DNA from: Synchiropus splendidus
Lineage: Eukaryota; Chordata; Actinopteri; Syngnathiformes; Callionymidae
NCBI RefSeq assembly: GCF_027744825.2
Contig: NC_071336.1
Span: 24,646,501 to 24,710,500 of the forward strand
Length of the DNA stretch: 64,000 nucleotides
Direction: 5' to 3'
A program made the translations under genes and the position numbers. Every line of letters begins with the position of its first letter. Position 1 is the stretch's first letter. This document shows, in pieces, positions 10,963-23,394 of the stretch. The notes beneath the pieces were generated by a model. It had not been told where the DNA came from and searched no databases. It saw only the letters and a list, made by a program, of their open reading frames with translations.

Positions 10963-12221
10963 CGTTCCACACTCCTACCCACTCATGAAGGCCAAGTTCT
11001 CAGGCAAATATCTTTTATAAACAAAGTTGTTTATCATTGACACAACTCTGAAGTACCTCTGGATTTGTCATCCTAATCTTGTGGAGGTAGAAGAGGGAGG
11101 CGGCGTGAGATTAGTGACCAAAACAATCGATCTGTCGCACCCACTTGAATTAGCCGTACAGTCATCCTTAAGAGGACTCTGTCATGCTGCAGAGGACAGC
11201 AGTTTGTGGCGCATTTTTATGGATACTTCAAAGTGGATGATATTAGCTATATGATTTTCTCAAAATGTTCAGTTCTTCAAGCAACTCCCAAGATGTTTGT
11301 GATATTTTGCCTGATCTTTACATTTGTAAAGGTTTAACGCCAAACGTTTAAAGACATTCAACCCAATCCAGAATGTCTATGGAGATCGTGACTCAGATGC
11401 ACAATATACATGAAGGATGGATCGGTGCACAGGTGGTCGCATCTTTCTTCGACTCGCCTGTGTACTCATTTTGTTTTAACCTACATGATGGACACAGTGG
11501 AGTTCAAAATGGAACGTCATTAAGACATCCTTCAGCAGCTGAGGCGGAAACCTGGGTCAGACATGAGGTGAAAAGAAGGTGGTGCGGCGGCCACACAAAC
11601 GTGTCCTGCCTGACAGGAAATCTTTGGCCTTGACCACAATGTGGTTTCCTTGTGTTGGTCACAGACAGAGCCTGTTCTGGATGGAAGGAAGCGGCTTTAA
11701 AATGGAAATAAAAACTAGGAAGTGGCAATGTGATGAAGATCAAGACAATTGCGGAGTCTGAAAGAATAACATTTCGGTGACATGTTGAGTTGAATACAAC
11801 CACTGAAGTTTTTCTTTTTTTTTTTAAATAATTTCCTGTTCTTGAAACTGCAGTGTTGAGGTTACACCACCACCTGTCTTAACATTTAGCTTGAGCTGGG
11901 TCAAACTTTGTTGACATCAATGTTCGTCCTGTAATTCTGAGCCGTGGCTCTGATCCTGTTACTGCCTCCTTCTCTGCTATTATCCACTTACCATGTGTGG
12001 CTTCACAGACAACGTTGCATATATTCCAGTCTGTCTGATTGCCTTCATCTTTTTTTCGCAGAGAAAGTGACAATTAGCACGGCAGAATGAACAAAGTCTC
12101 ACCGCTGGCTGATTTGAGTTCTGCTGGAGTGAATATAATCAGTGTTTCTCATCTCCTTCCTTCCTTTAGGGCTGGAAAATCCAGACAAGCTCTTTGTAAC
12201 AGGCTTTCATGGCTCAGTTTT
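10963..12221. other. Single-copy stretch, no gene seen
   Basis: No gene or named repeat. Small frames at 11373-11633 and 11504-11803 (minus) overlap each other and show no domain. Confidence 0.5.
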
Positions 12222-12309
12222 GAAGGGTTAATGAGGTTTCATGAAACAGCATCCTCCTTTTCAGAGGCCACCAGATGTCACTGTCCGCTGTAAAATGTTT
12301 GGACAATGA

Positions 12310-12552
12310 CCGTAAATTCTGGACTATAGAGCGCACCACAGTATTACATTTAAGAATGAAAATACATTTTGTTCACATAAGCCGAACCGTCATCTGCGTG
12401 TCTGATGTTCAAACACCACAGTTGGTCTCAGCTGCTGCTTCTTGTTTACAGTCCTTCAGGAGATTGGCTCTGGTGGCTGAGCTGGCAAAAACATCACATT
12501 TTTAGCATAGCCAGTTTGATGTGATGAGAGTCAATATTTTGGCAACATGACA
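12310..12552 (+). mobile_element. Family D MITE, truncated (copy 1)
   Basis: Starts CCGTAAATTCTGGACTATAG and shares GAGCGCACC, CACATAAGCC, GGTCTCAGCTGCTGCTTCT and a GTTTTGGC/ATTTTGGC segment with the complete copy at 25173-25684. The right terminal repeat (GGCTTATAG..) is missing. It was inserted into a family A element, so this D insertion is the younger event. Confidence 0.7.
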
Positions 12553-12684
12553 CATCTTTGCCTGTATTTTCTTTTCTTTTCTTTTATTTTTTGTCAGCAC
12601 TTTATTCCAAAACACTTTCCTAGTTGGTGGGCTCCCCACTGACCATGGCAGTAAATTAAATTCTGATTCTGATTCTAAAAATAG
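12553..12684. repeat. Pyrimidine-rich segment with (TTCTGA)n-like tail
   Basis: Holds TTTTCTTTTCTTTTC and ends in ATTCTGATTCTGATTCT. A short hexamer tail of this kind is typical of some LINE or SINE 3' ends, so this may be a third insertion that removed the right end of the family D copy. No body sequence is recognised. Confidence 0.3.
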
Positions 12685-12773
12685 GTAGAACCCCATCTAG
12701 TGGCATTTTAAAATTAGGACACTGTTTCACCAACAGTGCAAAACTGTGTCATGATACCTCAACTACATATCAC

Positions 12774-15644
12774 AACCAGCTCTTTATCTGACACCTGTCG
12801 ATCAACTGCATAAACTTATAAAACATAAGGAAGAATCTGAATCTCTGTTTTATCAATTCAGAGTAAGTGAGTGTCAAGCAAAGTTCGACGTGACCAGATA
12901 TCCACTTAGACCTGAATTAAGAGGAATTATGTTCAATAAGGCTTTGATGAGAGCCTTTTGAAAAACGGTGGTTGGAGATTTTTGTCTCTTAAATCACTCT
13001 AGTAGTCATTTACCACCTTTAGAAAAGGAAAAAAAAAGGATCTGCTCACAACTTAATAATCAAAGAAATTATTTTTAATTTGTCAGGAGAGATGGCTCTT
13101 GCTGATGGTGATGTGTTGGTGGCAGTGAGGAAGGACATCTGTGGTGATAGAGGAGCCGAAGACAAATATACTGAAGCACACTGTCAACAGAACGTTGCAC
13201 GATATGAGATCTTTGATATATGGCTCCAGCCCTCCCACCTCAGCCTCTGCTCTGTCTGTGCTTAATGCATTACTGCCATGGATATGAGAGACTGAGAGTG
13301 GGGAGCTGATTTTCAGAGGCGTCTCCGATAAGCAGACAACAAAAATAAAGTGAAGATGTCTAAATTTACTGTTGTGTTGCTTTTGAAAATTAAATGGATT
13401 ATATAAGTCAATATTGTGACTAGTTTTGAGTGCAATTGTTCAACGTGATAAAGATGCTCGGCAGACATTTCACAGCGCAGTATCCACATGACAGTTACAG
13501 GATAATTGGATTTGAGCAGTTAAAAATAAAATCAGTCTTTCTCACTCCAACACAGAGAAGCATCCAACGTCAAATGCAGCGCTCCAAATGTCAAGCCTTG
13601 ATCAGTGGAGTGAGGTTAATATCAGAGTGAACACACTCGAGTAATGAGCCTTCCAGGCAGAAGATCCATAAATATATAACCTGCAGTGTTACTTTGCAGT
13701 CAGGACCACCCAACCAGAGTCAGGACCAAAACCACAGCGGGTCCAGGACAAGACCAAGATGAATACAAAACACACCCGTCTATTTGCCATCTATTTGTAA
13801 ATACACATGAAAGTCCAGAAGCACGCTCAGTTCCAGCCAACCCTGATGTTTGAATGAAATGTCTTTTATATAACTCTTTTAGAGTTATTCAAACACAGGC
13901 CCGTACAACAAAACCTCCATGGTTGGTGGAGGTAATTATGGACAAGGGCATCGGTTTGTTTTCAGAAGTGGTTGGGACAAAGATCATTCTGGGTTTTACT
14001 TTAGTTGAGGCTGCTATAAAAGTATCTACAACACAGGCTCATAACATTTTTAAGTGAAATGAAATCCCTCATTAGTGACACTTATTTTTTGTCCACTTCA
14101 GGCCACCATAGATCAAGTGACTTGTGCTCCTTGCTTGAGCTGATCAGGCTGAAAGATGGTGCGTTCAGGGTTGTCAAAATTTTCTATACTAAAACAGCCA
14201 GGGTTATGACGGCTTCCAAGATTTGTCTGTCAGGGGGACAAAACAATCCTTGGCAAAAAGCTGATATTTATGATTATTGCTTACATTTATGTTGCACGGA
14301 GAGCTAGCTTGACACTCCAAATCAGAGATATTTCTCCCCCGCATCTCTAGAGAAAGTAAGGGACCAGTCACATGGTAGTTTTCCGAAACAAAAGACTTAA
14401 TTGGTTTGGAATTTAACACATAAGAAAAAGAGTAAATTAATCAGAGCTACTAGAGTCAAAAAATAAATAAAAATGAGTCCAGCATGGCTGAGCCTGAGAT
14501 GAGACCAAGTCGATTCCGAGACAAGACTATGACCTTGAAAGTCCTGTAAACATGTTTTCCACTGCCTGACTAAGTCTTCTTCAGCTCATCGGGTATTTTG
14601 AAAAAATAAGTTATTTGACTGGTATGACAAAGAAGAAAGATAATTTTGCTTTTCATTATTTTTTTTTGAAAGTGCACAAAACATGAACATCAGACACAAA
14701 GGTAATCTTATTGTCTTTTGGAGAAAGCATGTTAGGTGAGAAAGATGGTTATTCAATAAGTATTATGTAAACAGAATTCCATGCAGTCAAATCTGGAATA
14801 GTGTTCTCAGCCATTCTGAGTTTCTTTTGTTGCAGGCGTTTTCAAGTACTCGGAGATGGCAGGTATATACTGCATATATATATGAGAATATCTGAAACGT
14901 TGTATGTATTTTGAACTAACTTCAAAATGTATTCATACAACAGCAGCACTCACTTGTGTAAAATGCAGTTAAAAACAAGAATCAGACCAGAAACTAAGGT
15001 GGAGGTCAGAATGCTTGCACAGTGGAAGACAGAAGGGAGAAGAAAAACATTTGCAGAATCTGTTTTGGCCTATTTCACTGATTCAAAACTTCCTGGTTAG
15101 GGGAAGCCATATAGGGTTTCATACTTGGGGTAGTGAGGATTCTCCAACTTTCTGAAATATATCCAGGGGACGTGATTTGGAATTTTCTGAGTTCCAAGCA
15201 CAACTGGATTGCACCCTGGAATTTACAGAGAACTTTGTGTTCACACCAACCCGTGCATGGCTTCTGCCGGGACATTGCAAAACTGTAGGTGGCAGTGCAG
15301 TGATAACCTGAAGCCAACACTAGCCAATTCGAATCCAGAAAATAGCAACAAGCACAACCCATCTCTGCTCCTCCATTTAATAGAGCATCTGTGTCTGTCT
15401 TACACCGACATAAACCTGCTGCTACTCTGAAGGAATCCATGCAGGCTACACTTATGACCAGAGTGCAAGTTCTGGTGCATTCTGTGGTGACTGCCGGCTT
15501 TTCCTCCGTTTACTGCAAACTGGAGTGTTTTCAAGATAATTTGAGAAGCATCGTTTCCAGCGGTGAATTCTAAGTTTTGCAAACTGAAAAGGCTGCAAAC
15601 AAAGGGATGTTTCATTGTTTCTAAAACAATCTGGCTACATCTAA
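12774..15644. other. Mostly single-copy stretch, no gene seen
   Basis: No coding or RNA gene recognised. Two short patches rich in AGACCAAGAC-type words lie at about 13697-13765 and 14500-14545; similar words recur at 30105-30200 and around 53700 and 54460, so they are traces of one old interspersed repeat. Frames at 13854-14057, 14059-14307 and 15075-15440 (minus) have no known domain. Confidence 0.45.
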
Positions 15645-16069
15645 AGGCTCATTTTATGGCCCCTTTATGTACTAAAATGTACCCGTCCGTTTCAAACAAT
15701 CTTACCAATGCTGATTGCATGCTACTATTCTACTATGTTATTATATTAGTATATAGTATATTAGTATTGCTGTACACCAATATATCCACCCACTAATTTA
15801 TGACATCAAACTGCAAAACTATGGCGACTGTGGAAGAAACAGTGATAATGTACCTCTTGCACAAAAGATAAAAAACAGGCAGCGTTGTAGGATGCGGTGG
15901 TATGTCATGGTTATATCTCATTTGAGCTACTTATCGGGTGGCTGGCAACACCTCTGTTTGACCTGTATCCACTTGGTGGAAATGTGCAAAAATACCAACA
16001 AAATGAATGCAGAGCACGCACAGAAGGTTATGTCTGTATCCCTATGGAACGTTGCGCACAAATGGGCCT
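15645..16069 (+). mobile_element. PIF/Harbinger-like MITE (family C, copy 1)
   Basis: Ends AGGCTCATTTTATGGCC at the left and GCGCACAAATGGGCCT at the right, flanked by TAA on both sides (15642-15644 and 16070-16072). A 3-bp TWA duplication is the PIF/Harbinger signature. The interior contains a start-like segment that translates as ATVEETVIMYLLHKR then a stop, resembling the arginine-rich beginning of fish Harbinger nucleases. At 425 bp it lacks the nuclease domain, so it is an internally deleted, non-autonomous copy. Confidence 0.65.
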
Positions 16070-16689
16070 TAAACACGGCCTGAAACTCATGGGCTGCAGG
16101 GCAGGAGTAGTGCTTGACTGATGAGTTCCAGCAGTGTGTTAAAGGAACACAATCATTCACATGTATATGTAGTGTGTGCTTTTAAAACGTTAAATGCATG
16201 CTGAGCTTCCAGCGAAGTAATGCATTAGAATATAAACAATTTCCCGTGACCACGGACCAGCCAGTGCCATGAACTGTTCCCGTGAAGTTCTGCTCCTGGG
16301 CACCGTTTAAACTGCAGGATGCTAGTCAAGTGAATAAAGCGTATGAAGCGGCTCACTTTGTTAAGGCACACTCTTTTAGGAAGAGAAAAACAGCCACTCC
16401 GAGGCCAAAGTGACCATTATCACATCCTATTTACTTCAGAGTTTAGGGACAAACACATTAACGAAATAAAGTATCAGCTTCTTTCCACCTGGGACCTAAA
16501 CAAAGGAAGTGCTATAGTTCTATATCGAAATGAGCACAAATCCCATTTCACCAAGGAAAAGCAGCACAAAGGCAAGTCAGCAGGGTTAATGATACTAGTG
16601 AATAACTCTTCCTGTGGGCCATTCGGGGTTGAGTTTTCACCGCCAGATAGGGAGAAGAGAAGAAAAGGGAGAAGAGGAGCGCGCTCTGT

Positions 16690-16830
16690 GACAGTGATTC
16701 AATTTGAATGTAATCAGCCAATGCTGCCTTCGCTATTAAAAACTAATCGAGCACGGGCACAATTAAACGCCATTGTCATGCAAATGCGACAAGATATATT
16801 GTTCTCTGTCGCAACACATGTTTGATTAAA
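16690..16830. promoter_or_regulatory. Candidate conserved enhancer
   Basis: A non-repetitive segment dense in developmental factor motifs: CAATTTGAATGTAATCAGCC, CTATTAAAAACTAATC, CACAATTAAACGCC, an exact SOX-POU composite site (separate entry), then TTGATTAAATTAAAG just after. A 161-codon open frame (16343-16825) spans it but has no recognisable domain. Deep conservation is inferred from texture and would need alignment to confirm. Confidence 0.4.
16771..16785 (+). promoter_or_regulatory. SOX-POU composite binding site
   Basis: CATTGTCATGCAAAT joins an HMG-box (SOX) half-site CATTGT to a perfect octamer-type POU site ATGCAAAT at the spacing of the known SOX2-OCT4 composite motif (CATTGTNATGCAAAT). 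SoxB1 proteins with POU5F or POU3F factors use this arrangement in pluripotency and neural enhancers. The site is seen directly; activity is inference. Confidence 0.55.
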
Positions 16831-17533
16831 TTAAAGTGAACTCTAGGTTGTGGACTCGCTTGCTTTTGAATGGGAATGAAAGTTGCATAAACAGCGGATC
16901 AATAGACAAACAGCCAACAAGTCAGGGCGGAAAATGTTCTCATAATTGGGGTCGAATGATGGCTCATGTGCCTGTGAGTTGGTGGTTGGTTGTGGAGAAA
17001 TCTTGGCTTAAAGGTGGACCAGACCGTGGTTGTCAGTTGAAGTTGCCCCTGACTGAGGCTTGATAACTAGATGTTTCTGTGGTGACTTAAATGATCACAT
17101 CCCAAAAGTGAATGTCTAGAAAGTGGTTGGAAGGAATGGATTGAAATGTTAACATTTAGTCGGCAATTGGAGAAAAGTCAGACGCAAATACACCCAAGGC
17201 TAATGGTAAATTGCAGTTGTGCTTGGAACCATGAATTTCCATGTTATTCTTCCCCCACAGTCACATCATCCAATTTCCCATTGAGAAAGTGGGAGAATCC
17301 TCACCACTCTGAGGGCACAATCCAAGATGGCAGGAAGTAGAAGTTTTCAATTGAAGCAATACACCAAAGGAACATGTTCTGTGAATTTATGTTTTGTCTT
17401 CATCCTGTGTTTCTCTGTTTATCTAGATTATAGCCGGAGTAGGGACACGTGAGAATAGCTGTCATATCAGATGACGGAAATAGACTTTACTCAGCACCGC
17501 AGCAGTCAGCATGCTTCTGCTACAACAACTACT
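16831..17533. other. Single-copy stretch, no gene seen
   Basis: The frames at 16836-17063 and 17146-17340 show no domain. No repeat recognised. Confidence 0.5.
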
Positions 17534-17890
17534 TTGTCCCATTTATGCTCCCTTAATGTACAAAATTATAAGTTTCAAACGTTGATACCGTCCCATGCTT
17601 CCATGCATTCTTTGCGTTGGCATTGTTGTTAACCAATATGTCCAACAGGGGCAGCAGCCCACAGTCAAAACTTTATGACAACGACAAAGAAACAAACATG
17701 ACGACTGTAGAAGAAGTATTGATCATGTACCTCTTGCACAAAAGAGGAAACAGAGGCTGAGTTGTAGGAAGCGGTGGTTGGTGAGGCCGTCACATATATC
17801 GCTGCTGGAGGAGGGAGACTTTCTGCCATTGTTATGTCTTTTCAATAGAGCTACGTACTGGATGGTAACCGCAACACTGGCGCCTTACCG
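17534..17890 (+). mobile_element. PIF/Harbinger-like MITE fragment (family C, copy 2)
   Basis: Starts TTGTCCCATTTATGCTCCCT and runs parallel to the copy at 38194: GTTTCAAAC, CCATGCATTCTTTGCGTTGG, AACCAATATGTCCAAC, GATCATGTACCTCTTGCACA, GAGCTACGTACTGGATGGTA. The stretch reads MTTVEEVLIMYLLHKRGNRG in one frame, resembling the basic start of Harbinger nucleases. The right terminal repeat is not found; similarity ends near 17890. Confidence 0.5.
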
Positions 17891-20800
17891 CTGGTACTGC
17901 TCCGTTTGTTCTGTATTCGTGGGCATCTCCCTGCCTGGAGTTTGAGAGAGAATTGAGCAGCCAAAGAAAGGCTCTTTGACCCCCTCTGACCAATGCGATT
18001 GATCCCAAACTGAACCTGCCACACTTGATCCGACTGGAGCTTCTGCTGAAGCTGAATTAGCAAGCCTCATGAAACTTGAGGCAGATGTCTATTTCTGGTG
18101 ATGGTGCAAGGTGAGTTAAAATTATGATTCTGGCATCTATTTAATCGTTTTGTATTGACATTTAAAATATCAGCTGTAACTTTAGGGGTACGGAAAAGGC
18201 AACGAGAGAAGCTTGAGGCTTCAGTCGGATGTATTCATGCACTCATGGTCACGTGGATCGTCTGTGTGAGCCGTTTGTTTACAAACCACTCAGATAAAAA
18301 AAAAAAAAAAGACACCCACACTGCCTTCATGCGTCACCACGTCGGTGTCACTGAGAGCCCATTCACACCGACATGATTATGGATTCTCAGGACCTTGGCG
18401 TTTCCTATCGAAAAAGCACATGTTCATGCAAGTTTAAGCAGAATTAAAGTCTGACAAGTCGTACAGACATTTTGAAAGCATTTGCTGCTTGATGATGAGG
18501 GGAAATTTAACACGCATATATCTGGTCTGATCTAACAAATCTGTGTATGGGCTTCTACATTTTGTGGACTTTACAGTACTGAAAACTGAAAACGACACAC
18601 CCACCGACGATGACACAGTTCACCAGCGTGATCCAACTTTTCAAAGGTTCCAGTCTCTGTTTTCTGAGCACAAGTCGACTCACATCTCAGAGCTGACCAT
18701 TCACATGAGGAGTGCTGAATGTGCAAGGTAAAGTCCACACCGTGGAGACAAGCATGCAGCTGCATCAGAGAGAGGAGATGCAGAAGGGACAGAGCGCTCG
18801 GACTGTCCGGGGGGCGCAATTACCAGTGTGTCAGGCAGGGCAATACGATAGTGACTAAATGGGAGGCTTGTCACAGACAGTGACGCCAGAACACAGAAAC
18901 AGCATTATGTCTTGAGTTTGTGTGTACACAACGTGTGAGTAAATTGAAAGGTGAGTTTTGGACGGATGTGTAAGTTAGGCCTATTCTGATCGGAAACTCA
19001 TCTCATATTGTAGCGGCCAGAGATTGTTTCAATGATAAAAAATGAGTTACACTATGATGCTTTTAAAATAGAAATAAATGTCAAGCTCAGTCCAGAATTG
19101 AGGGACATCCTAGATCTACATTCTCATATCATCCATCTGCAAAATAATAACTACATAGCAATATAACAATGTGTGCACTACATGTCATGAGAGAAAATCT
19201 TAATAAAAAAAAACTGTATAAACTGTATAAATTTCTGGCATCATTTTACGGACAGTGATAATCGTGAAGACATCTGTCTTCATGAGCATCACATGTTTTG
19301 AATTGTCCTAGTTGTTGAATTGTTCCTAATATTTAGCACCAAAAGACGTGCGGATGGCAGCCAATTACATCTCTACCTCAGTGCCTCGATCAGGGACGTT
19401 GCCTCAGAGATGTTCACTGCTGAAGGGCAAAAACCTAATGAGGTCAAAACTGAGCTAGCACACTGTTTTCTTCAGTTCAAGCAACCTCACTCCTGGTTTT
19501 GATGTTGAGCATGTGATGGCTAAGTCAGAACAGAAACTCTGCCTTGAGAACTGCACTCAAAGATCATGGTGGTTCCTCATGTCAAGCTCAGAGGGGACAG
19601 AACCTTCTCTGTTTCTCCTTCTGTGCTCTGTTCCTGTTGAGGGGTCGGGCTAATGAAGCTTCATGCGGCAGCGCCTTGCTGTTACATAACAATTTTAACA
19701 AAGGCAGACACACTTTTTTTAATCTATTGGACCCGCAGAATCAAGCCGCGGCTTCATTAGCTTCATTAGCCTGTCGCTGGCTCCGTTATTACTCGGCTAA
19801 ATGCTTCGCCCTTTCCCTGTGTTGCTCTGATTCCTCCTGATGCTCACTGCATCAACTACGCCAGCATCAAAACAGACTTGATTTATGTCGGAGTCTGCGT
19901 ATATGTGAGGTGACTTCAGTGTTGGGTTGGCTTCACTTCTGATCAACACTGCACCAAATGAGGAATCGCTTGACCTTTGTGAATTCCTGGTTTGCTTTTA
20001 AGTGAGTGGCTCTGAATCATGTTTCAGATGAAGCCCCACGAGAGCCAGATCAGAAGGAACAAAGTCTGAAGGAAATTTGTTTCTGTTTACGACGGAGCGT
20101 TTGCCAAGTAAACTCATCCTTAACTCCCTCCTCTCTCTCTCTTTCTCCACACATGGGTGCTTTGCATGCAAACTGCATGGACTTCAAAGAGAAGCCACCC
20201 CACGTGGTTTGGTCGAGGGCATGCAGCGTTTGTCAGGCAGTGCTCTCTCCAGCCTCCTCCACGTGCAGAAGATATTATTTATAAAAGTCTGGACTCGCCT
20301 GGCTCGAGTTGACTGATGTAATGTGTGCGCTTCTTCAGTTCTTAAGTCAGCAGTGTTGACTCAAGTGTCCTTAATGGATAGTTTGACAGCGTAATTATGG
20401 CACATTTTTCAAATGAAAAGTCATGCAATCGACAAGGTAGTCGGTCAGTGAGTTTTTAAATTCCTGTGACATTGAGTTTGGATGGTGCTAATGGAAAGGT
20501 AATAAAAGTGTGGCTCATCAATGCACTTGGAATGAAGGGTAATATATGTTCATATTTTGTCTCTGTCTCAAGTGCGAATAATCTCCTCAACTCCAGGTGT
20601 TGGATCTGGGGAGTGTTTCCAACTGGAGTGCGTTTTGATGGGACATCGGCAGCCCCTTTTAAGATGCCAAAAATATGAAACTTACAGAAGCAGACGGACG
20701 GTTTAATAATGTGGCCTCAACGAAAGTGAGGTCAACACACGTTCTCGACCTGAAAATATTCCCTCTCTGAAGTGCCTTTTAGAAATACTGGCAGCAATTC

Positions 20801-20975
20801 AGTAGTTCAAGCACAAACATACGTGCATCCACCTTTGAGTCTTTCAAGAGGGACTTTTAGAATTATTTTATTTATTTATTTATTTTTAACAGATGCAACG
20901 CAAGAAAAAAAATGAAACAGTAAATCCGGAAGAAAAAGACAAGGAGATCTTTAAACTTTAGTGTCATTTTATTGT

Positions 20976-20977
<2 letters not shown>
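17891..20977. other. Mostly single-copy stretch, no gene seen
   Basis: No supported gene. A-run at about 18298-18310. A (TTTA)n patch at about 20864-20886 precedes the (TA)n array. The segment 19735-19850, with TTCATTAGCTTCATTAGCC and TCGGCTAAATGC, has the look of a conserved non-coding element. About 18760-18900 is GC-richer and could be an old unidentified repeat. Confidence 0.4.

Positions 20978-21068
<91 letters not shown>
20978..21068. repeat. (TA)n microsatellite, 91 bp
   Basis: Uninterrupted alternating A/T. Open frames across it are repeat artefacts. Confidence 0.98.
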
Positions 21069-21072
<4 letters not shown>

Positions 21073-21260
21073 TTAATCATAATTAACACATTAAAATATT
21101 TTAATCACATGTAATCATTTTAATTTATTTAATTGAACAGTTTGCTCTCCAGACAACACAGAACCTTTGTACGCTAAGTGCAGGAGTCCCTGGTGCACTG
21201 ATCACACTGATGCACAAGACACGTCGCAGCAAGGATGATAACAACAACAAACATGGAGGA

Positions 21261-21322
21261 ATCCCTGAACAAAATCAAACATTTGTTCAGGGATGTTTTT
21301 CTATTGTTCAGGGATGTTTTTC
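21261..21322. repeat. Hairpin plus 21-bp tandem duplication
   Basis: ATCCCTGAACAAA (21261-21273) is the exact reverse complement of TTTGTTCAGGGAT (21282-21294). The right arm is then repeated: TTGTTCAGGGATGTTTTTC occurs at 21283-21301 and again at 21304-21322, a 21-bp period. This combination suggests a slippage or template-switch event. Confidence 0.85.
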
Positions 21323-23394
21323 ACGACACAATGGCCAGGGTTTCCACAACTATATAAAATATATCAGAGGAGAAACTTCCATGATATTTCCCAGTGTTTT
21401 CCTCTCGTCCTCCATGGTCTGAAACTGTTCTCCTCCAGCAACTGTAAACGCGTCGAGCATGTTTCATGACTTCCCTTCAGTTGACATTTAAATCCAAGGA
21501 ACTTGTTCAATAACACCTACCTGTTTCTCCATGCCAGTGGTTTGCTTGAGAAACTTAATGAGGGGACCGAAGACAGTTTTTTGGGAGGGTTTGTGGACTT
21601 CCTAATTACCCTCTGCTGCCGGCAGAGCAAAGAAACCCAGCCTCTAAGAAGCATGTTATTATTCTTACAAGGATTCACATTGCCCACAGCCAAGCAGCCG
21701 GAGAATTTCAATCATGTCGCCCACAGCATTGTGTGTATTTCATAAATAACTGTACTTGAGAGGGGTCATTGTTGCGGCTGTCTGCCCACATGCAGTCAGG
21801 AAACTGCTGCCCATTTTTGGGGAAACAATGCATCGTGATGAAAAGGGAAGGTTGTGACCTACAATGTACAAAAAAAGGAAACTGATTAGGAGTAATAAAA
21901 AAATATCTTTCTCATTATCTCTCCCTTGTTCTTTGATGAGTTCACGGGGGAGCTTGTTAGTCTCATCACAAGCATCAATTACACATGCATCTTTCTCTCT
22001 TTGCTCTCCTTGCTGGCAGGGGCTCATTTGATTGTTTCACTTTATTCAACAATCAGGTGATACTCGCTGTTTCAAGTCAACACCGCTGTAGGGACATCCG
22101 CCAACTTCTGCCAAACTTATTTGAAGGCCTGTGCATTTTTGGACGAACTTTGTGTGAGCTGTGGTTCTCATCCGAGTTTACTTTGAGTGGTGGGTTCAGT
22201 CACAATTTGACACTCTGCTTGAGGCAATATTTCCTTTCATTTCTGGCAAGGCATTCATTTCTGAGATGTTCCAACATCTGGTAGCTTGTATTACTTGAGA
22301 ATTTCCCATCAGGCGATTGCCAGAACAAGTCTACTTCCTCTTCCTTTAGCTCTCTGGATCGTCTTCGCAAGTCACTCCTACATCTTCACAACATCCATAC
22401 ACCTCAATGGCTGTCCGTGTGTTCTCCTTTCCATTTTGTCTCCCATGAACAACACCTTGTTTGACACCAAAGCCAGCCTTCTGTGTGGAGTATTGACACA
22501 CAGGTGTTTCCATGGACTCATATGCTTCTCCACCTACGGCAATTGGTGACACCCAAAAAGAATGATAGGGGGATCGATGAGCTTGTTACCTTCGTTGTCA
22601 TATTACTTGGAATATATATGGTGTCTGTGTGTGACCATGATCACAAAACATAACATATGTAACCAGTGAAATTCCTCTCCATGTCTAGCCCAACATTTCT
22701 TCTTCTTATTAATACATTTTTATTTATTTTTCTTCTTCAAATTTTAAATGTGTTGAACATTTAAAACAGTAGGGGTTGGGTCCCCAGAGCAAGGAGGGAG
22801 TTTATGTACCAAGGTAGGGAAATTACATTTCTTTAGGTGCCACATTCTTTCCTGTGACTAAGGCGAGGGCCCATCAAGACAGAAGAGAGATGGACAGAAG
22901 AAAATGAATCAGAAATATAAATATATGACTTATAGTAAATATTGTAAAACAGGTGATCGTGAAATTGTGCCAGGACAATATGTGCTTAAAATGCATTATT
23001 ATTTATGTTATTATTTTATTCAACATATTTTCCATGTGATTTAAAAAATATCAATATAAACAATAAATAATGAAAATATGTGGTGAATATCTTGGCAACA
23101 TAGCTCAGTGTAAAACATGTAAATATCTGAAAAAGGCAATTTCTAATCAGATATTTTCTTCAGTTTCTGTCAATTTGGGGGACAAAAAAAATCAACAAAA
23201 AAGTGCACTACTCATTAAATGAATCAATTTCACGAAGAAAAATGTAAATTCATAAAAAAAAGTAAAGTAAATTTAAAAAACAATATTGTAATTGGACTTA
23301 GCCAGCGTCCCTCTGTCTTTTACATGACTCGATGCTGTTGAAATCAAGAAAAACATGCTTCAATTGAAAGGGTCTCACTCAGGGATTCAGAAGG
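21323..23394. other. Single-copy AT-rich stretch, no gene seen
   Basis: Frames at 21503-21745, 21740-22027 (minus), 21985-22284 and 22286-22549 overlap or abut without any recognisable domain or shared splice pattern. From about 22700 to 23290 the sequence is strongly AT-rich. Confidence 0.45.

Larger units (their letters stand above)
12222..12773. mobile_element. Family A palindromic MITE, split by a nested insertion
   Basis: The left half (12222-12309) reads GGTTAATGAGGTTTCATGAA, then CAGAGGCCACCAGATGTCAC and TGTAAAATGTTTGGACAATG. The right half (about 12685-12773) resumes with CCATCTAGTGGC, TTAGGACACTGTTTC and ATGATACCTCAACTACATATCAC. Between them lies a family D element. Family A is a short (~190-225 bp) element whose ends read TAGTGATGGGTAGATGAGG inward and whose halves are roughly reverse complements, consistent with a foldback MITE at TA targets. 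Confidence 0.7.

Noticed and set aside
16343..16825. 161-codon plus-strand open frame
   Set aside because: No domain, signal or family resemblance; a few frames of this length are expected by chance in 64 kb. The sequence looks regulatory rather than coding.
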